Shown here: in pieces, positions 9,606 to 19,572 of the stretch
Layout: each line of letters opens with the position of its first letter
Numbering within the stretch: position 1 is the stretch's first letter
NCBI GenBank assembly: GCA_017983695.1
Contig: JAGOAX010000006.1
Span: forward strand, 62,001 to 126,000
DNA: 64,000 bases
Source of the DNA: Ferruginibacter sp.
GTDB taxonomy: Bacteria; Bacteroidota; Bacteroidia; Chitinophagales; Chitinophagaceae
Direction: 5' to 3'
Made by a program: the position numbers and the translations under genes
The notes under the pieces: model-generated
The model's input: only the letters and a program-made list of their open reading frames with translations
Told to the model about the DNA's origin: nothing
Databases searched by the model: none

Positions 9606-10958
9606 TTAGTCTGTTAATAAAGTAATATCCTGTGCAGGGTTAGGTAATCCCAATGCTGCAATTTCTGTAAACACTGCATCAGTAGCTGCTTGTGTAGAAA
9701 GCTTCATTCCCCACTTTTGAAAAAAGTTAGTGAGGTTTTTTCCACTAATAGAACATGCCTTCAGCATAAACCAACGCATCCTTGTATCGGTAGTTGTGGG
9801 TCTTGCTGTTTCTCTTCTTGCCTGGCGGTGCAGTTCATGGTAAAAATTTTCTCCAAATACAAGTTTTAATTGCTGAAACATACACAGCCTCACCCATACA
9901 CTTGCATTGCTGCCGTTGAAACTACGTTCGGCTTCCGGCCGTGCAAGATAGGTAGCTGTGTTATTCCATTCTCCTTGCGATGTTAATCGTGTCGGCGTTA
10001 TTCCAAATGCTTTTTCAACTGCAATGCTGTAGATGTTCACTGTTACTTCTCCCAGTTCACTCCATGTCCATGAGCCCTGCTGGTGCATGTGGCCGAGTTC
10101 ATGCCAGGGCCCCCAGGTTAAATTATCAGCTTTTAGAATTGCCGGCACACCACCTGTAGTGCTGCCATACCAGGTTCGGTAAAAAGTTGCAGCCATAAAA
10201 TAACCCGGATGGTCTGATTCTGTCATCAGGTATTTGTGCACATTGGGTTTGTCAACCGGGTCGCTTCCAAACAGGCCGCTGATACTGTCCTCAATGGCAA
10301 TTACCCGGTCGGCTTTTTTTATTAATGTTTCCTGGTTTTCATTTTTATTTGCCAATGCGTTTGTACGGGAAAAAGTAATTATCGTTTTGTTACCCACTAA
10401 CTGAACATCGGGAACGGTTGTAAGATTGTCAACCATTTTCACCCAATCCGCCTGTGTTGTTCTGCCTAATTGATAGTAAGGAACAGGTTTCATTCCGGAA
10501 ATAAATTTTATCCGAACCTTGTCTGTTGGATTATCGTTGTGAAATCGAAAATAAATGATGCCGCCGTTGGCATCGGTAATTGAATTTACACCTGCTGTCA
10601 GCGTATGTGAAGTGGGGTTCCAGCTTGCCTGGTAGCGGGAATAAGTACCCACCAGTAATGTTGGAAGCCGGCTGCCGTTTACTGATGTTACTTCAATCGT
10701 CATAATGGTGGAGGCTGGCAAATAAAATCCTGTGGTATAAAAATCAGAAGCCGGATTATTTTGCGCCAGTCTTGTTGCCTCTTTTGAACCCGATACTGTT
10801 TCATCCAATAATAAAACACTGTCTGCTGTGTTTAAAACAACAACAGGTGGCGGAGGAGGGGGCGGCGGCGGCGGTGTTGTTGTACCACCATCGTTATTTT
10901 TTTTGCAGGAAATAAACCCTGTTACTATCACAATTATAATAAGAGTTATTTTTTTCAT
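9606..10958 (-). CDS. M60-like (enhancin/mucinase) metallopeptidase lipoprotein
   Basis: Predicted surface lipoprotein that cleaves glycosylated mucin-type proteins. I chose the ATG at 10958, giving 450 residues; the longer frame to 11021 only adds residues before the signal peptide. The lipobox FISC puts the lipidated Cys at residue 18. It is followed by a run of ten prolines (about residues 29-38), probably a spacer from the membrane. The zinc motif HELGH is at 286-290, with Glu301/Glu304 downstream, matching the M60 pattern HExxH(8,28)E. An N-terminal beta domain precedes the peptidase. M60 enzymes are typical partners of sialidases, fucosidases and GalNAc-ases in mucin loci. It lies 23 bp after the AGE epimerase gene. 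Confidence 0.88.
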   Translation of the reverse strand: MKKITLIIIVIVTGFISCKKNNDGGTTTPPPPPPPPPPVVVLNTADSVLLLDETVSGSKEATRLAQNNPASDFYTTGFYLPASTIMTIEVTSVNGSRLPTLLVGTYSRYQASWNPTSHTLTAGVNSITDANGGIIYFRFHNDNPTDKVRIKFISGMKPVPYYQLGRTTQADWVKMVDNLTTVPDVQLVGNKTIITFSRTNALANKNENQETLIKKADRVIAIEDSISGLFGSDPVDKPNVHKYLMTESDHPGYFMAATFYRTWYGSTTGGVPAILKADNLTWGPWHELGHMHQQGSWTWSELGEVTVNIYSIAVEKAFGITPTRLTSQGEWNNTATYLARPEAERSFNGSNASVWVRLCMFQQLKLVFGENFYHELHRQARRETARPTTTDTRMRWFMLKACSISGKNLTNFFQKWGMKLSTQAATDAVFTEIAALGLPNPAQDITLLTD

Positions 10959-10981
10959 TTTCCTTCTTTTGTATTTATAAT

Positions 10982-12163
10982 TTATTTTAAATATTGTTCC
11001 AGTATTTGCATACAATACCATTCCTGCCGTGGTAAATGAAAAGGCCCTTTATACAAGTTTCCTTTTGCTGGTTGTGCTATTGTACCATCCCTGTGTAAGT
11101 AGCCAAACCATTCACCGTTTTCTTTATCATGGAAATGACTGTATGAATAATCATGCACCATCTTATGCCACTCAGCATATTTTTTATTGCCGGTCATTAA
11201 ATATGCAAGCAATGTTGCAATAATTACTTCGTTATGCGGCCACCACATTTTCATATCTTGCCAGTATTCCTGTACAGGTTTATTATATACATCACGGAAA
11301 TATAAAACACCGCCATGCTCTTTGTCCCAGCCACGTTCCCACATGTAATCAAGCATTTTGCATCCAAGTTCAATTAAATGTTTATCGTTGTTACGATATT
11401 TTGCTTCATGCAAAATAAACCAGGCGCCTTCCATAGCATGACCGGGATTTAGTGTTCGTCCGTCTATATGGTCAATGATGCTTCCATCAGGTGCCACCTG
11501 TTCCATTACACACTTAATTTCATCCTTTACAAAATCTCTTTCAATTTCATCCATCCATTTGTCTATCCATTCATCGCAGCGGGGGTCGCCAATTGTTTCT
11601 CTTAATTGTTGCGCCGTATTTATCATTATCATTGGCACGCCAATACCTTTAGATGGTCTTGTACCGGTATATTTTGGTTGCAGCAGGCCGGGAGTAGTTG
11701 CATACTCAATACATTTTCCAAATACAAACCTTGCTTTTTTGGCTGCTTCTTCACTGCCACTGGCTTTTGCATAAGCCGCTGCTGCAATTACATAAAATGT
11801 TTCGGAGAAAAAATATCTTCTTTTGCGAATAGGTCTTCCATCTCTTGTTACATGAAAAAACATCTGCCCATCGGTATCAAAACAATGCTTGTTTAAAAAA
11901 TCATATCCCAGTTTAGCCCCATCAAGCCATTCCTGTTTTTTTTCAACGGTATTATATAAAGTTGACAGCATCCATGTTGCCCTGCCTTGTATCCATACAG
12001 CTTTATCATCATCAATCAATGAACCATCTGCATCTCTCATTAACAGAAACCCGCCGCATTCTTTATCAAAAGAACGGGGGAACCAGAACGGAATGGTGTC
12101 AGTCAATAATTGATTGGAATAAAAATCTTTTAAAGAAAGTAAATCTTGTGATGAGTATAACAT
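10982..12163 (-). CDS. N-acylglucosamine 2-epimerase family protein (AGE)
   Basis: A 393-residue cytoplasmic (alpha/alpha)6-barrel protein of the AGE/renin-binding family. It is predicted to interconvert ManNAc and GlcNAc, linking the lyase product to the GlcNAc branch. Family-like stretches include NPGHAMEGAWF, KMWWPHNEV and GLLQPKYTG; His residues in the first two match the catalytic histidines of AGE enzymes. There is no signal peptide. No NanE (ManNAc-6-phosphate epimerase) is present, so epimerisation here should take place on the unphosphorylated sugar, as reported for Bacteroides fragilis. The TlpA gene lies 10 bp upstream and the M60 gene 23 bp downstream. Confidence 0.92.
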   Translation of the reverse strand: MLYSSQDLLSLKDFYSNQLLTDTIPFWFPRSFDKECGGFLLMRDADGSLIDDDKAVWIQGRATWMLSTLYNTVEKKQEWLDGAKLGYDFLNKHCFDTDGQMFFHVTRDGRPIRKRRYFFSETFYVIAAAAYAKASGSEEAAKKARFVFGKCIEYATTPGLLQPKYTGTRPSKGIGVPMIMINTAQQLRETIGDPRCDEWIDKWMDEIERDFVKDEIKCVMEQVAPDGSIIDHIDGRTLNPGHAMEGAWFILHEAKYRNNDKHLIELGCKMLDYMWERGWDKEHGGVLYFRDVYNKPVQEYWQDMKMWWPHNEVIIATLLAYLMTGNKKYAEWHKMVHDYSYSHFHDKENGEWFGYLHRDGTIAQPAKGNLYKGPFHLPRQEWYCMQILEQYLK

Positions 12164-12173
12164 TTGTAATTTT

Positions 12174-13307
12174 TTATTCGAATAATTTTTTCAACTCCAT
12201 TTCTATTGCTTCTACATCGCCACCCACACTTTTCAACAGAACATTGCCTTCAGGCGATATCAAGAAATAATGGGGTACGGCTAGTATTTGGTACTTTAAA
12301 GCCACGCCTCCCACCTGACCCATTAAATCTGACCCTTGCAACCAGTCCATCCCGTCTTTCACAATGGCCTCCTTCCATTTTTTAGCGTCTGTATCAACAG
12401 AAATACTTAAAACTTTTAAGCCTTTATCCTTGTACTTATAATAAAGCGTTTTCAGATGAGGGTTGTTTTTTCTGCAGGGTCCACACCAGGAAGCCCAAAA
12501 ATCAATTAGCAAGTATGACCCTTTTAAATCGGACAAACTGATATTAGTATTTGACATATCTTTTATGATAAAGTCAGGTGCTTTTTCATTGACTGCAGTT
12601 TTTGAATATTTGTCGTTTAACATGGCAAAATCCCTTTCCAGTAAATAAGCCTGATAATTATTTTTTTTTGCCTGTGGTAACAAAGCATGATAACATTTTA
12701 GTGCAAGTGTATCAATTTGCTTTGGCCCGCCTTGATAAATAAACAACCGTATGATGGCTACGCTGAACGGTGAGGATTTGTGCTTAGATACCCAGCCCAC
12801 ATAATAGTCAAGCATCTTATTTACGATACCTGAAATTTGCTGATTCAAAACTGCCTGTTTCACAGAGTCTTTTGTCTCGGACAATTCTTTGTTTAACTTC
12901 TGAAGGAGTTTAGCAGTCGCATTAAATTCTCTGTAAAATGCATTTTGGAAATTTGCGTTCGCATCACCTGAAATTTTGGGAGGTAATAACCCATTATCAA
13001 ACACTGTATGCAATCGGGCCCCCTGTCTAAAAAAAAGCGGAAATACATAATATTCTCTCAGGGAAGGGCAACTTATAAAACAAACATCCCACACGGAATC
13101 TGCTGCAAAAGCAAGTTGGAATGTTTTATCTTTTCTTATCTGTGTTGAGTCTTTAATTCCTCTATTTGACTTAAAATACACCCACTCTTTGCCCAATGCC
13201 GAAGCAAATCGCCCTGTAAACACTGCAGGCTGCTGACTATACAAATGGTTTGCGATTAAAAAGAAAACCAATACAACGATAAACCTGAAACATTTTTTTA
13301 TCATCAT
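12174..13307 (-). CDS. TlpA-like thiol-disulfide oxidoreductase with N-terminal DUF4369-like domain
   Basis: A 377-residue envelope protein with a signal peptide (cleaved near YSQQ, about residue 24). Its N-terminal half is beta-rich and resembles DUF4369. The C-terminal thioredoxin domain (about 245-377) has the active site WASWCGPC with Cys275 and Cys278, a cis-proline region (AVPHYF) and the fold's usual length. Such proteins keep periplasmic cysteines reduced or isomerise disulfides. Proteins of this kind are often encoded inside Bacteroidota glycan loci; the client here is unknown. It sits between the AGE epimerase gene (10 bp) and the first sialidase gene (17 bp), so it is clearly part of the operon. 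Confidence 0.9.
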   Translation of the reverse strand: MMIKKCFRFIVVLVFFLIANHLYSQQPAVFTGRFASALGKEWVYFKSNRGIKDSTQIRKDKTFQLAFAADSVWDVCFISCPSLREYYVFPLFFRQGARLHTVFDNGLLPPKISGDANANFQNAFYREFNATAKLLQKLNKELSETKDSVKQAVLNQQISGIVNKMLDYYVGWVSKHKSSPFSVAIIRLFIYQGGPKQIDTLALKCYHALLPQAKKNNYQAYLLERDFAMLNDKYSKTAVNEKAPDFIIKDMSNTNISLSDLKGSYLLIDFWASWCGPCRKNNPHLKTLYYKYKDKGLKVLSISVDTDAKKWKEAIVKDGMDWLQGSDLMGQVGGVALKYQILAVPHYFLISPEGNVLLKSVGGDVEAIEMELKKLFE

Positions 13308-13324
13308 TGTTGAAAATTTATTTA

Positions 13325-14500
13325 CTATTTTCTTTTCACTATTGTAAAAACAATCTCGGAATAATTCTCTTTTTCAAACAAGACACCCACTTTGTTTTTA
13401 TCCAACTCCACTATATCGGAGTAGGCAGCAAAGTCCATTCTTTTATCCTCGTAAGGTTTTTCGTTTTTAGCCAGCAGGATGTTTTTCTTCCAGGTTTTCC
13501 CTTCATCAAAACTTATGCGTAACGTAAGATTGTTACGGCTTGAGGTATCAGCAGCATTGCAAAAGGCAAGAATATTTTTTCCTTTTTTTGTGCCTGTATT
13601 CAACAAACTTCCCTGGCAAACAGGGTCAGGAAGATTTTTATCAAAATAACTGGTGTCCCAGGTAGCGCCGCCATCGCTGCTGATAGAAACAATTCTTTGC
13701 CGGATATGCCCCCGCTGATTTCTACTGTTCATCATCAACCTGTCATTACTTAATTCCGCTGCGATAGATTCATTACTTCCGGGAATATTTAATGAAGCAC
13801 TGAGATGAAATGTTTTACCATGGTCATCCGTATAAAATGCATGAGCATCATAATCCATAAATTGTTTTTGCGGCTCTTTTGCAGAATGATTGGCGGCCAC
13901 AAAAATTCTTCCTTTGTACTTTCCCTTTTGAAACTGCATGGCATGGCCGGGTGTGTTGGCATAAGTCCGCCAGTCTTGTGAAAAATTATAGGCCGGATTG
14001 GCCTGCGGCTGAAAAGGATAATGTACCTGTAACGTTATATCCACAGGTACACTCCATGTATGCCCGCCATCTACAGATGTTTTATACCATACCTGTTTGT
14101 ATCCTTTTCCCTTCCGCACTTCTCCTTCATGATTATTACCGGTGTTATAAAATAAAAAAATACGGCCATTCGGAAATTCAGGGTCTGTTACATCAACCAC
14201 CGGTGCAGGATTGCCACATTGCAGCGTATCAAACTCAGCTACATATTGCAATGCACTCCAGGTCTTTCCTTTATCGCTACTTCGCTTCATTATGATATTA
14301 ATATCACCAAAATCTCCTGCGCCATGCACACGGCCTTCGGCAAAAGCAAGTAGTTCGCCATTGGGCAAAGAAATGATGGCGGGTATTCGATAACTTTTAT
14401 GGCCTTCCGTGCCTGAAGTAAAAACAGGTACAGTTTTATTTTGTGCGTTGCTTTTACTAAAACTAAAAGCAGCGATAATAATTACTAATGCGAATTTCAT
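13325..14500 (-). CDS. GH33 exo-alpha-sialidase
   Basis: A secreted 391-residue sialidase that releases terminal sialic acid. It has a signal peptide (cleaved near SNA, about residue 19), a YRIP motif carrying the first Arg of the catalytic triad, and five Asp-box repeats of the SxDxGxTW type (SSDKGKTWS, SVDGGHTWS, TDDHGKTF, SSDGGATWD, SFDEGKTWK). These define the six-bladed propeller. The 391-residue length means a bare catalytic domain without a lectin module. It lies 26 bp after a second sialidase gene; the two differ in their N-termini and anchoring and probably differ in location or linkage preference. Whether it acts in the periplasm or outside the cell is not shown. Confidence 0.95.
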   Translation of the reverse strand: MKFALVIIIAAFSFSKSNAQNKTVPVFTSGTEGHKSYRIPAIISLPNGELLAFAEGRVHGAGDFGDINIIMKRSSDKGKTWSALQYVAEFDTLQCGNPAPVVDVTDPEFPNGRIFLFYNTGNNHEGEVRKGKGYKQVWYKTSVDGGHTWSVPVDITLQVHYPFQPQANPAYNFSQDWRTYANTPGHAMQFQKGKYKGRIFVAANHSAKEPQKQFMDYDAHAFYTDDHGKTFHLSASLNIPGSNESIAAELSNDRLMMNSRNQRGHIRQRIVSISSDGGATWDTSYFDKNLPDPVCQGSLLNTGTKKGKNILAFCNAADTSSRNNLTLRISFDEGKTWKKNILLAKNEKPYEDKRMDFAAYSDIVELDKNKVGVLFEKENYSEIVFTIVKRK

Positions 14501-14526
14501 TTTTGGTTTGTATATTAATTCCTGAC

Positions 14527-16095
14527 TTACTTGATTATTTCATTCACGGGTACTTTTACAAAGTACAAATCTTTTGTACCCTCGTATAACAATCCAATAG
14601 CATTATCATCAATCTTTGTTAAACAGGAGTAGCCGTAACAACTTCTTTCATCAATCAGCAATTGATTAACCGGTAACCATGTTTGCCCCAAATCCAAACT
14701 TGCTTTGATGGTTATTTTTTCCCTGGGTGCAGCAGAAGTATTGGGGTTGCTGAAAAACAAAACATCTTTCAGCGTTCCGTTTACATTCACTCTTGCTTTA
14801 ATAAAGCTGCCCATACAAACGGGGTCGGGCAATGTATTGTAAGAAGTGGAATGTTCTGTCCAGCTTGCACCCATATTATTTGTGGTAGCCACACTTCTGA
14901 AACTTCCACGGTTGTCCCGCATGTTCAGCATCAATGTACCTGCTGTTGTTTCCACCACCTGTGCTTCGGTAGTGTTTGATTTTGGGCCAAGGATTTTTCC
15001 TTTCCATGTACCACCGTTATTATCGCTGTAAATAATAGTGGAGTAGGGAACATTGCCCGCCGTCCAGTATTGCGCTGCAAAAACCAATTTACCATCCTGC
15101 ATGGCAATACCATTGCCGGGGCCATTGAAAAATATTTTCCATGCCGGTTCTTTTATCTGCGGGGTTATGGTATATGGCGCAGACCAGGTAGCTCCATCAT
15201 CTGTACTGCTCACTAATACAAACTGCCCGGTAGAATCAGGAGAAATGCCGCCTATAGAACCGGCAATAGAACGATTGCCTTTGCTCCATAATGCTGCAAC
15301 AAATAATTTTTTTGTAACGGGGTCAAATAAAACAGCCGGGTCGCCAATACCGTTGTTTTCATGCGGGGCTCCCATGTCCATAATTATTTTCATGGGCTGC
15401 CATGTTCTGCCACTGTCGGTACTGCGGCTCATGCCCACATCAATATTGCCGGGTAAATCACCGCTGCCGGTATACCGTATATCATACACCGCAATTAATG
15501 TTCCCCTGTCTGTTTGCACTATACCGGGAATGCGGTAGGTGTTTACGCCATCATCACCTGCTTTTCTTACTGCCACACCGGCCCGTTTTGAATAAACAGA
15601 ATTGTCCTGAGTAATTATAATTTCTTTTCCTTCTTCCGTAGTCAGCTTAGTGCAACGTAATTCAATTTTATTATCAATGCCTGCATTGTTTTTTAACACA
15701 ATGCTGAACCAGATAAAACGGGTGCCGGGCTGCATGTTTAATGTTACAGGTATATCCATTGCGGCAGCAGGGGTAACGGATGCAATGGGTGGAATGGTAA
15801 AAACCGGGTCGGCCCCAGCTGCATAAATATTTATTTTATCAACCTCAGCAATGGCCTGGGTATTCAATGTACACTGTAGCTTTCTTATTTTTTGTTCCGC
15901 ATTGCCAGCAGGTATAGTAATGGCCACCCGTACAACAGGATTTTCTGCCAACCCAACCAACACAGGAATATTGGGTGAGTAAGAACTTGCCTGCACATTG
16001 CCTGGCGGTGGCGGAGAAGATTTTTTTGAACACTCAAAACTGCACATCGCAAGCAATAAAACACAAGTACACAATTTAAACCGAACTGTTTCCAT
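14527..16095 (-). CDS. GH33 sialidase lipoprotein with N-terminal accessory domain
   Basis: A 522-residue sialidase anchored as a lipoprotein: the N-terminus has a hydrophobic stretch and FECSKK with the lipidated Cys at about residue 23. Residues about 40-165 form a beta-rich domain resembling the sialidase N-terminal domain. The propeller then starts at TYRIPGI, with Asp boxes STDSGRTWQ, STDDGATWS, SDNNGGTWK and TNNMGASW, and RDNRGS as a further conserved stretch. The lipoprotein form suggests outer-membrane display, releasing sialic acid from large glycoproteins outside the cell. The MFS transporter gene ends 10 bp upstream and the shorter sialidase gene follows 26 bp downstream. Confidence 0.94.
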   Translation of the reverse strand: METVRFKLCTCVLLLAMCSFECSKKSSPPPPGNVQASSYSPNIPVLVGLAENPVVRVAITIPAGNAEQKIRKLQCTLNTQAIAEVDKINIYAAGADPVFTIPPIASVTPAAAMDIPVTLNMQPGTRFIWFSIVLKNNAGIDNKIELRCTKLTTEEGKEIIITQDNSVYSKRAGVAVRKAGDDGVNTYRIPGIVQTDRGTLIAVYDIRYTGSGDLPGNIDVGMSRSTDSGRTWQPMKIIMDMGAPHENNGIGDPAVLFDPVTKKLFVAALWSKGNRSIAGSIGGISPDSTGQFVLVSSTDDGATWSAPYTITPQIKEPAWKIFFNGPGNGIAMQDGKLVFAAQYWTAGNVPYSTIIYSDNNGGTWKGKILGPKSNTTEAQVVETTAGTLMLNMRDNRGSFRSVATTNNMGASWTEHSTSYNTLPDPVCMGSFIKARVNVNGTLKDVLFFSNPNTSAAPREKITIKASLDLGQTWLPVNQLLIDERSCYGYSCLTKIDDNAIGLLYEGTKDLYFVKVPVNEIIK

Positions 16096-16105
16096 AAATT
16101 TTTTT

Positions 16106-17335
16106 TTATACTTCAGTGAATTCTTTATTCTTTGGCCGCAAGAACAGTAACTGAATGATTAAAGCCACCGCCACAATTCCTGCAAGCATGGCAAAATCTT
16201 TTCCCAACTTTCCGGCATCTGTTGATTTGCCAAGCAGGTCGGTTATAAATGCCCCGGCAAATACACCGACCATATTCATCAATCCATAAGCAGTGGCCCT
16301 GTATTTTTTTGAAACAAACTGGCAAAGTATCGGCATGTTGTTGGCATCGAACATACCAAAGCCAAAACCAAAACAAAATGCCGAACCAATAACTGCAAAT
16401 AAGGAATGACCAAAACCGATAAACAGTAATGCGGGAATGGTTAATCCCAAACCAATAGCACTTGTATAAATTCTGCCACGGATATTTTTCTGCACCCAAC
16501 GGTCAGATAAAATTCCGCCGAAGATGACTCCCAAAAAAGATGATGCGGCAATAGTGATGGTGGATAACGGGCCTGCTTTCGACATTTCAATATTTAAGTT
16601 TTCAGCAAACAGTGTCGGCAGCCAGTTCTTTACACCCCAACCCGGTAAGCTGGGTATAGCAAAATAGAAAAGGATTATCCAGAAAGAAATGTTTACAAAC
16701 AAAACACCAAGCCCTTTAAATACCGATGATTTTTCTTTTATCAAATCATCTGCTTTTTCAATATCTCTTTTTTCTTTTAAAAATAAAATGAGTACAACGG
16801 AATATACAATGCCGATGATACCAAATGAATGAAATGTTTGCTGCCAGGAGAATTCTGCCGCTATGGTTGCACCAAAGCCGCCGAGGGCCTGTCCCATATA
16901 CAAACCCGTCATGTGAATGCCCACCGCCAGCGACCTTGTTTTATCAGAATGATAATCGGCAATGAGTGATAGCCCGGCAGGAATATACAATGCTTCGCTT
17001 ACACCCATTACTGCACGGAGCCAATACAACTGGTCAAATGTTTTTGCATAACCCATTGCAAACGTAACAGCACTCCATACAAACAAACTTCCAACGATTA
17101 GCCATTTCCTGTTCATCCTGTCCGCAATTATTCCTGATACAGGACTCATAAAACCATAAATCCATAGGAAGATGGCCATAAGATAACCAAAGTTGGTAGC
17201 GGATTGCAGTTCTGAAATATCCACCATAATAGTAGGCTTCATGGTACTAAGCATTTGCCTGTCCATATAATTTAGCAATGCTACCACCCAAAGCAGCGCT
17301 ACTACAATCCAGGGGTATTTCTTTGAATGTTTCAT
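16106..17335 (-). CDS. MFS transporter, putative sialic-acid permease
   Basis: An inner-membrane major-facilitator protein of 409 residues from the ATG at 17335, which overlaps the kelch-gene stop as ATGA. The longer frame to 17428 merely adds 31 residues of non-hydrophobic sequence. The protein starts MKHSKKYPW and runs directly into TM1. It has about 12 TM segments and the motif LLNYMDRQ typical of the ACS/hexuronate-sialate carrier group. Its place between the mutarotase and sialidase genes makes sialic acid the likely substrate, as for NanT. No TRAP or ABC sialate transporter was found in the window. Hexuronate or another anionic sugar cannot be excluded. Confidence 0.88.
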   Translation of the reverse strand: MKHSKKYPWIVVALLWVVALLNYMDRQMLSTMKPTIMVDISELQSATNFGYLMAIFLWIYGFMSPVSGIIADRMNRKWLIVGSLFVWSAVTFAMGYAKTFDQLYWLRAVMGVSEALYIPAGLSLIADYHSDKTRSLAVGIHMTGLYMGQALGGFGATIAAEFSWQQTFHSFGIIGIVYSVVLILFLKEKRDIEKADDLIKEKSSVFKGLGVLFVNISFWIILFYFAIPSLPGWGVKNWLPTLFAENLNIEMSKAGPLSTITIAASSFLGVIFGGILSDRWVQKNIRGRIYTSAIGLGLTIPALLFIGFGHSLFAVIGSAFCFGFGFGMFDANNMPILCQFVSKKYRATAYGLMNMVGVFAGAFITDLLGKSTDAGKLGKDFAMLAGIVAVALIIQLLFLRPKNKEFTEV

Positions 17336-18498
17336 TTGTTTTTTTGTTGAATTTTTACCGTCAGAATTTTTGGTGAACGGATGCCCGCCTTTATTTCTCC
17401 CGATGGTATAATGACACCGGATTTCCATTTTACTGCCGTTGTTGTAACTGGTGTATCAAATGGAATGGTGCCAATAATTTTCCAGGTATCATTCTTAACA
17501 TTGTAAAGCAACACTTCTCTGCTAAACCCCGGATGTTCAGATTGGAGTTTGTTTTTTTCCAGGATAAGCTCCCGTTTTTTTATCGGGTCTTTTTCCACAT
17601 TTATGGCGGCTATTAATTTTTCTGTTTTATTAAATACAATACCTTTATCCCCTCCAAACAGGATAATATTGTTTGCATTAATCATCATCCCTGTTCCGGC
17701 ACTTAATGCATAAGGCAATGCTTTTTTTTCTTCCCATTTGTTAGCAGCCACATCGTACACAAAGACATTATTATACAAATCACTGATGCCATTACTGTTT
17801 TTCTTTCTGCCCCCGCATAAATATATTTTATCACCTTTTTTACCCGAACTATAAGTCATTACTGTATGTGACACCGGTTGAGGAATGTCGGCCAGATTTT
17901 TCCATCCTATAGAGATATTACTTAAGTCGAGGGAAAGAAATTGCATAGATGTATTTGCAACGGTTTCGCCACCGGCTAAATACACTGTATTGCCGATTAA
18001 TGTAACTGCAGCATTACTTACCGGAAAAGGAAGCGGGGGTAACTTTTTAAAAAGTATTTCTTCCGTTTTATCATCCCATATCATCAACCATGCTTTATCA
18101 CTCATGCCTTTTTCGTTTTCGCCCCCTGCATACAAAACGCCATCAGGTGTATTGCAGGTAGCAGCATAGGCAATAGGTTGAGGGAGCGAAAATGGTTTTT
18201 TAAGCAGCGTCAGTTTACGATGCTTTGCAGAATATACATGAATAGTAACATGAAACTTTTTGGTGCCGCCCTGCCATGGCATTGCGTCAGGAAAGTTGGC
18301 ACCACCTGCAATAAACAAAACACCTTTATGTATGCTTGTAACCGGGCCAGCGACACCCAGTGCGGTTTGCTGACCGCTATCGGCAGGAAGCTGAGCAGCT
18401 ATTTCCCATTTCATAGAAATGCCAGTTGTTTTTTGTGCAAGAACAGGAGCAGTTAAAAACATGAGTTTTGTTATTATAAATGGCAAGTATTGGTTCAT
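17332..18498 (-). CDS. Kelch-repeat protein, N-acetylneuraminate mutarotase-like (NanM)
   Basis: A secreted 388-residue protein with a signal peptide (cleaved near VLAQ, about residue 22) and several kelch repeats, visible as repeated GG after hydrophobic strands (FIAGGAN, LYAGGEN, VYLAGGE, IYLCGGRK, ILFGGDK). NanM of E. coli is a periplasmic kelch propeller that equilibrates alpha- and beta-Neu5Ac so the transporter gets its preferred anomer. Position between the neuraminate-lyase gene (9 bp) and the MFS gene (ATGA overlap) strongly supports that role. The length is close to E. coli NanM (about 368). The function is assigned from family plus context. Confidence 0.88.
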   Translation of the reverse strand: MNQYLPFIITKLMFLTAPVLAQKTTGISMKWEIAAQLPADSGQQTALGVAGPVTSIHKGVLFIAGGANFPDAMPWQGGTKKFHVTIHVYSAKHRKLTLLKKPFSLPQPIAYAATCNTPDGVLYAGGENEKGMSDKAWLMIWDDKTEEILFKKLPPLPFPVSNAAVTLIGNTVYLAGGETVANTSMQFLSLDLSNISIGWKNLADIPQPVSHTVMTYSSGKKGDKIYLCGGRKKNSNGISDLYNNVFVYDVAANKWEEKKALPYALSAGTGMMINANNIILFGGDKGIVFNKTEKLIAAINVEKDPIKKRELILEKNKLQSEHPGFSREVLLYNVKNDTWKIIGTIPFDTPVTTTAVKWKSGVIIPSGEIKAGIRSPKILTVKIQQKNK

Positions 18499-18506
18499 TT
18501 ATTATA

Positions 18507-19445
18507 TCATATTTGTACAACAGGTTTTTTAGAACAGAAATTACTAAAGCCAAGTTGCCCTGCTTCTTTTTTGAATAACTCGAAATTATCAGCATCCATA
18601 TTCTTTACTGGTAAGCGAAATTCACCACAGTCTAACCCGATTAATTTCATATATGCTTTGCCAGTTGCAATGCCCCCATATTTGCCCAGCAACCGTATCA
18701 TATCAATTGATTGCTGTTGCAATAATTGTGCTTTTTGCAAATCACCATCATGGAAAGCATCTATAAGATTATAGTATAAAGGCGCTGCGTAGTTAAAGGT
18801 GCTGCCTACTGCTGCCTTTGTCCCTAATGATAAAGCAGGCAGCATATTTTCATCTCTTCCCCAGAGCATATCATATTTTCCGTCTTGAAATTGGATACAG
18901 GAAAGAAAATCCATAAAATCTTCATGGGTATATTTTATTCCGGCAAAATTTGGCACTTTACCATCAATGGCTTTTAATAAATCAAACATTGGAAAACCAA
19001 CACCGGTTAATACAGGAATGTGGTAATAATAAAAAGGCATATCTGGAACTATTGATGCTACTTCAGCACAACATTGTGCCAGCATTTCTACATTGGCTGG
19101 TTTAAAATAAAAAGGCGATGTAAAAGAGACCGCATTCAATCCAATTTTCCTGGCATGTAAGGCCAGTTCCTTACAATCTGTAAGGCAGGTGCCGCCTAAT
19201 AATGGCATTACAATAAAATCCGCATCGCCTTTTGTACAGGTAGCCCATGCTTCAGCTACGGCTTTCTTTTCAGTAACCGACATGGAAACCCCCTCACCGG
19301 TAGAACCGCAAATAAAAGCCCCTGTTACACCATTTGCTTTGAGCATTTCGCAATATGAAGGTATAATATCAAGGTTAAGAGAACCATCACGGTGCATAGG
19401 TGTAAATGGCGCTGCAATTAATCCTTCTAAATGTTGCTTTTTCAT
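18507..19445 (-). CDS. nanA: N-acetylneuraminate lyase
   Basis: Splits N-acetylneuraminate into ManNAc and pyruvate in the cytoplasm through a Schiff base. It belongs to the DHDPS/NAL family: GSTGEG at 47-52 binds the substrate carboxylate, Tyr141 lies in YHIPVLTGV and Lys171 in FAGIKYTHEDF is the Schiff-base lysine. The 312-residue length is typical. It is the first enzyme gene after the SusCD block, followed by kelch, MFS and sialidase genes. The 389-bp gap upstream contains two hairpins, which may reduce readthrough from the SusCD genes or stabilise their message. A dihydrodipicolinate synthase role is unlikely in this context. Confidence 0.94.
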   Translation of the reverse strand: MKKQHLEGLIAAPFTPMHRDGSLNLDIIPSYCEMLKANGVTGAFICGSTGEGVSMSVTEKKAVAEAWATCTKGDADFIVMPLLGGTCLTDCKELALHARKIGLNAVSFTSPFYFKPANVEMLAQCCAEVASIVPDMPFYYYHIPVLTGVGFPMFDLLKAIDGKVPNFAGIKYTHEDFMDFLSCIQFQDGKYDMLWGRDENMLPALSLGTKAAVGSTFNYAAPLYYNLIDAFHDGDLQKAQLLQQQSIDMIRLLGKYGGIATGKAYMKLIGLDCGEFRLPVKNMDADNFELFKKEAGQLGFSNFCSKKPVVQI

Positions 19446-19572
19446 ATTTTTTAAATTTGTGACAGTTGTAATGAGTATCTGTTTTATTGCTATGGTTTAA
19501 CTTTCCCAGGCAATTGAAAACCGAATATTTTAGAACCGTCTTTATAAATAATTTTAATCAGTGTTTAATAAT